Part shown: positions 6,473-8,224 of the stretch, piece after piece
How positions within the stretch are numbered: position 1 is the stretch's first letter
How the letters are laid out: the number at the start of each line of letters is the position of its first letter
Origin: Bacteroides sp. CAG:1076
GTDB taxonomy: Bacteria; Bacteroidota; Bacteroidia; Bacteroidales; Bacteroidaceae
DNA: 8,224 nt
Direction: 5' to 3'
Assembly (NCBI GenBank): GCA_000436795.1
Contig: HF993148.1
Span: forward strand, 1 to 8,224
Program-made: the position numbers and the translations under genes
Notes under the pieces: model-generated
Databases searched by the model: none
What the model was told of the DNA's origin: nothing
The model's input: only the letters and a program-made list of their open reading frames with translations

Positions 6473-7408
6473 TTAATAAGCCGAACGATATTTGCCTTCT
6501 TCCTTATCTTCCAGCATGTTCAAGTAGGAGGCATAACGTGATTCACTGATATAATGCTTTTCTACCGCTTCGCGTACGGCACATCCCGGTTCATGACGAT
6601 GTGTACAGTTTCCGTATTTGCATTGGGCAGAAAATTCAAAAATTTCTTTGAAATAGTGTCCTACTTCTTCGTCTTCCATGTCGAAAGTTCCGAAACCTTT
6701 AATTCCCGGCGTATCAATGATATATCCATTTTTGCCAACAGGAAACATTTCAGAAAAAGTAGTTGTGTGCATACCTTTGTTATGAACGGTCGATATTTCA
6801 CCGGTCTTTAGATGTTGTTCGGGTAAAATGGCGTTGATTAGAGTTGACTTTCCTACTCCCGAATGGCCGGAAAACAAAGTGACTTTGCCCTCCAGAGCCT
6901 GTTTTATTTCATCAAGTCCGGTTTCATTCAAGGCAGAAATTCTGAAACATGGATAGCCGATATGGGTATACAGATGGATCAATCCGTCCAAATAATGAAG
7001 TTCTTCCTTTGAATAACGGTCGGTTTTGTTGAATACAAGACAAACCGGAACGCGATAAGCTTCCGCCGATGCCAAAAAACGGTCGATGAAAGTCGTCGAT
7101 GTTTCCGGATAATTGACGGTTACTACCAGCATACACTGGTCCAGATTGGCTGCAATAATATGTGATTGTTTAGACAAATTGGATGCACGGCGGATGATAT
7201 AATTCTTTCGGTCCTCTATCTCTGTAATGAAAGCCGTACCTTCGGAATTGATTGAAATTTGTACCCGGTCGCCTACAGCGATAGGGTTTGTACTGCGGAT
7301 TCCTTTTAAACGGAAGTTCCCTTTTATTTTACATTCTACTTGCCGGTTATCATCTGTCTTGACCAGATACCAGCTTCCTGTATTTTTTATGACTAAGCCT
7401 TTTTCCAA
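6473..7408 (-). CDS. rsgA: Ribosome small-subunit biogenesis GTPase RsgA
   Basis: Circularly permuted GTPase that binds the immature 30S subunit and aids late assembly by helping release of maturation factors. From the chosen start it has 311 residues: an N-terminal OB-fold (about 1-75), the GTPase domain with G4 NKTD (127-130) and SAL (G5, 158-160) before G1 GHSGVGKST (181-189) and G3 DTPG (232-235), and a C-terminal zinc knuckle with Cys263, Cys268, His270 and Cys276. Start choice: a TTG at 7408 gives (M)[13 protein letters not shown], which is where family members begin. An in-frame ATG at 7483 with AAGGA before it would add 25 basic and hydrophobic residues ([10 protein letters not shown]...) that span an inverted repeat; it is judged less likely but not excluded. 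It lies between frr (94 bases) and the peptidase (19 bases). Confidence 0.95.
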   Translation of the reverse strand: MEKGLVIKNTGSWYLVKTDDNRQVECKIKGNFRLKGIRSTNPIAVGDRVQISINSEGTAFITEIEDRKNYIIRRASNLSKQSHIIAANLDQCMLVVTVNYPETSTTFIDRFLASAEAYRVPVCLVFNKTDRYSKEELHYLDGLIHLYTHIGYPCFRISALNETGLDEIKQALEGKVTLFSGHSGVGKSTLINAILPEQHLKTGEISTVHNKGMHTTTFSEMFPVGKNGYIIDTPGIKGFGTFDMEDEEVGHYFKEIFEFSAQCKYGNCTHRHEPGCAVREAVEKHYISESRYASYLNMLEDKEEGKYRSAY

Positions 7409-7426
7409 ATTTTTATAAGGTGAAAA

Positions 7427-7497
7427 ATAAAGGATGAAGAGAAGCCGGCGCATGCTTTTACTTGCGCGTCGTACATACTTCATTCTTCATCCTTTAT
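7427..7497. repeat. Interrupted 14-bp inverted repeat between frr and rsgA
   Basis: ATAAAGGATGAAGA (7427-7440) is exactly complementary to TCTTCATCCTTTAT (7484-7497), separated by 43 bases. Inside the loop a smaller GCGCA (7448-7452) / TGCGC (7463-7467) pair exists. In the minus-strand RNA the closing arm runs into TTTATTTTT, so the structure could act as a weak terminator or attenuator before rsgA. It also contains the AAGGA and ATG that would serve the alternative rsgA start. A ten-codon frame (ATG at 7490, stop at 7458-7460) lies within it. Function is not known; it may instead be a copy of a dispersed short repeat. Confidence 0.6.
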
Positions 7498-7502
7498 GAA
7501 TA

Positions 7503-8063
7503 TTAAACAGTCATGATTTCTTTGTCTTTGGCAGCAAGCATTTCATCTATTTGTTTGATATACTTGTCGTGAGCCTTCTGTAATTTTGCTTCAGAATTTT
7601 TCTGTTCATCTTCAGGCATACCGTCTTTTACTGCTTTTTTCAGTGCGTCAATTGCATCACGGCGTGCATTGCGGACACTCACCTTGGCTGTTTCACCTTC
7701 ACCTTTACACTGCTTTGCCAGTTGTTTACGGCGCTCCTCTGTCAAAGGAGGAATACCTATACGGATAATTTCTCCGTTGTTTTCGGGCATGATACCCAGA
7801 TCGGAGTCAATAATAGCCTTTTCAATTACGCGGAACATGCTTTTATCCCACGGCTTGATTGCGATGCTGCGAGCATCGGGAGTAGTTACGGCTGCTACAT
7901 TATTAATAGGAACCATACTTCCGTAAGAATCTACACGGATACCGTCCAGCAAACGTACATCAGCTTTTCCGGCACGGATGTGTGCCAGTGCATCTTCCAG
8001 ATACATAATTGCCATATCCATTTTCTCTTCAGCTCCGCTGAGAATTGTTTTTGAGTCTGCCAT
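7503..8063 (-). CDS. frr: Ribosome recycling factor
   Basis: Cytoplasmic translation factor that, with EF-G, splits the post-termination 70S ribosome. The 186 residues match the family's usual size. Domain I (three-helix bundle) is formed by about residues 1-29 and 105-185, and domain II (beta) by about 30-104. Conserved stretches are [10 protein letters not shown] (25-34), the [15 protein letters not shown] segment (101-115) and SVRNARRDA (129-137), which includes the arginines that contact the ribosome. The ATG at 8063 is preceded by AT-rich sequence without a Shine-Dalgarno, as is usual in Bacteroides. A good promoter lies just upstream, so frr is probably the first gene of the frr-rsgA-peptidase unit; pyrH or tsf, frequent neighbours in other bacteria, are not seen within 161 bases. 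Confidence 0.98.
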   Translation of the reverse strand: MADSKTILSGAEEKMDMAIMYLEDALAHIRAGKADVRLLDGIRVDSYGSMVPINNVAAVTTPDARSIAIKPWDKSMFRVIEKAIIDSDLGIMPENNGEIIRIGIPPLTEERRKQLAKQCKGEGETAKVSVRNARRDAIDALKKAVKDGMPEDEQKNSEAKLQKAHDKYIKQIDEMLAAKDKEIMTV

Positions 8064-8114
8064 ATTAAAATTTTAAAAGTTTATCGGGTTAGACTTATGC
8101 TAAATTAATGTGAA

Positions 8115-8145
8115 CAAAAATACATGATTTTTTATTTTTCTGCAA
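8115..8145 (-). promoter_or_regulatory. Consensus Bacteroides-type promoter for frr
   Basis: On the minus strand TTG (8143-8145) is followed after exactly 20 bases by TATTTTTG (8115-8122). This fits the primary sigma factor consensus of Bacteroides, a TTTG/TTG box at -33 and TAnnTTTG at -7. Transcription would begin near 8108, leaving a leader of about 45 bases before the frr ATG. The remaining bases 8146-8224 are AT-rich and show no gene that I can support. Confidence 0.72.
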
Positions 8146-8224
8146 TAGTTTACTGATAATTATATGATTGCTTGTTTTCCGGTTGTCTGATTTTGCTATT
8201 GTTTGTTTGATGGAAAGAAAACTG

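Noticed and set aside
8210..8224. A possible divergent plus-strand gene start (ATGGAAAGAAAACTG) at the right edge
   Set aside because: Only five codons are visible, with no -7 box at a fitting distance; it cannot be supported from this window.
1..8224. CRISPR arrays, insertion sequences, phage genes, tRNA or rRNA
   Set aside because: No regularly spaced repeats, transposase-like frames, terminal repeats with target duplications, or structured-RNA signatures were seen on either strand.

Overview
The window looks like a chromosomal piece of a Bacteroides-type gut Bacteroidota. Two AT-rich gaps contain the Bacteroides -7 promoter element (TAnnTTTG on the transcribed strand) at a sensible distance from a gene start, and a third contains it further upstream. 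Start codons mostly lack a strong Shine-Dalgarno sequence, gaps are AT-rich and coding DNA is clearly richer in GC, and the proteins read like Bacteroides orthologues. Species cannot be fixed from the sequence alone. Every supported gene lies on the minus strand, so transcription runs from right to left.

Right part (8224 to about 5430): a consensus-like promoter at 8115-8145 precedes frr (ribosome recycling factor). Then come rsgA (30S-maturation GTPase), after a 94-base gap holding a 14-bp interrupted inverted repeat, and, 19 bases further on, a secreted M28 zinc peptidase. This looks like one transcription unit. A 17-bp perfect inverted repeat (5275-5324) in the 403-base gap beyond it is the best terminator candidate.

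Middle (5027-3363): one APC-superfamily amino acid permease of the cationic amino acid transporter (CAT) type with about 14 predicted membrane segments. It has its own likely -7 element at 5060-5067.

Left part (3250-1): a sulfate activation cluster in the order cysQ (PAP phosphatase), an SLC13-type anion transporter with one TrkA-C domain, cysC (APS kinase) and the first 26 codons of cysD (ATP sulfurylase small subunit). cysQ, the transporter and cysC are 7 and 16 bases apart and surely co-transcribed. cysD follows after 185 bases that carry a likely second promoter and possible operator palindromes. Together the genes would import sulfate (transporter), make APS (CysD with an off-window CysN), phosphorylate it to PAPS (CysC) and remove the by-product PAP (CysQ). 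No PAPS reductase is in the window. Related Bacteroides use such a cluster to feed a sulfotransferase, so the DNA left of this window matters for its meaning.

No mobile element, CRISPR array, tRNA, rRNA or phage feature was seen. The content is mostly ordinary. The points worth a second look are the frr-rsgA inverted repeat and the rsgA start it affects, the regulated-looking gap before cysD, and the single-TrkA-C transporter inside the PAPS cluster.
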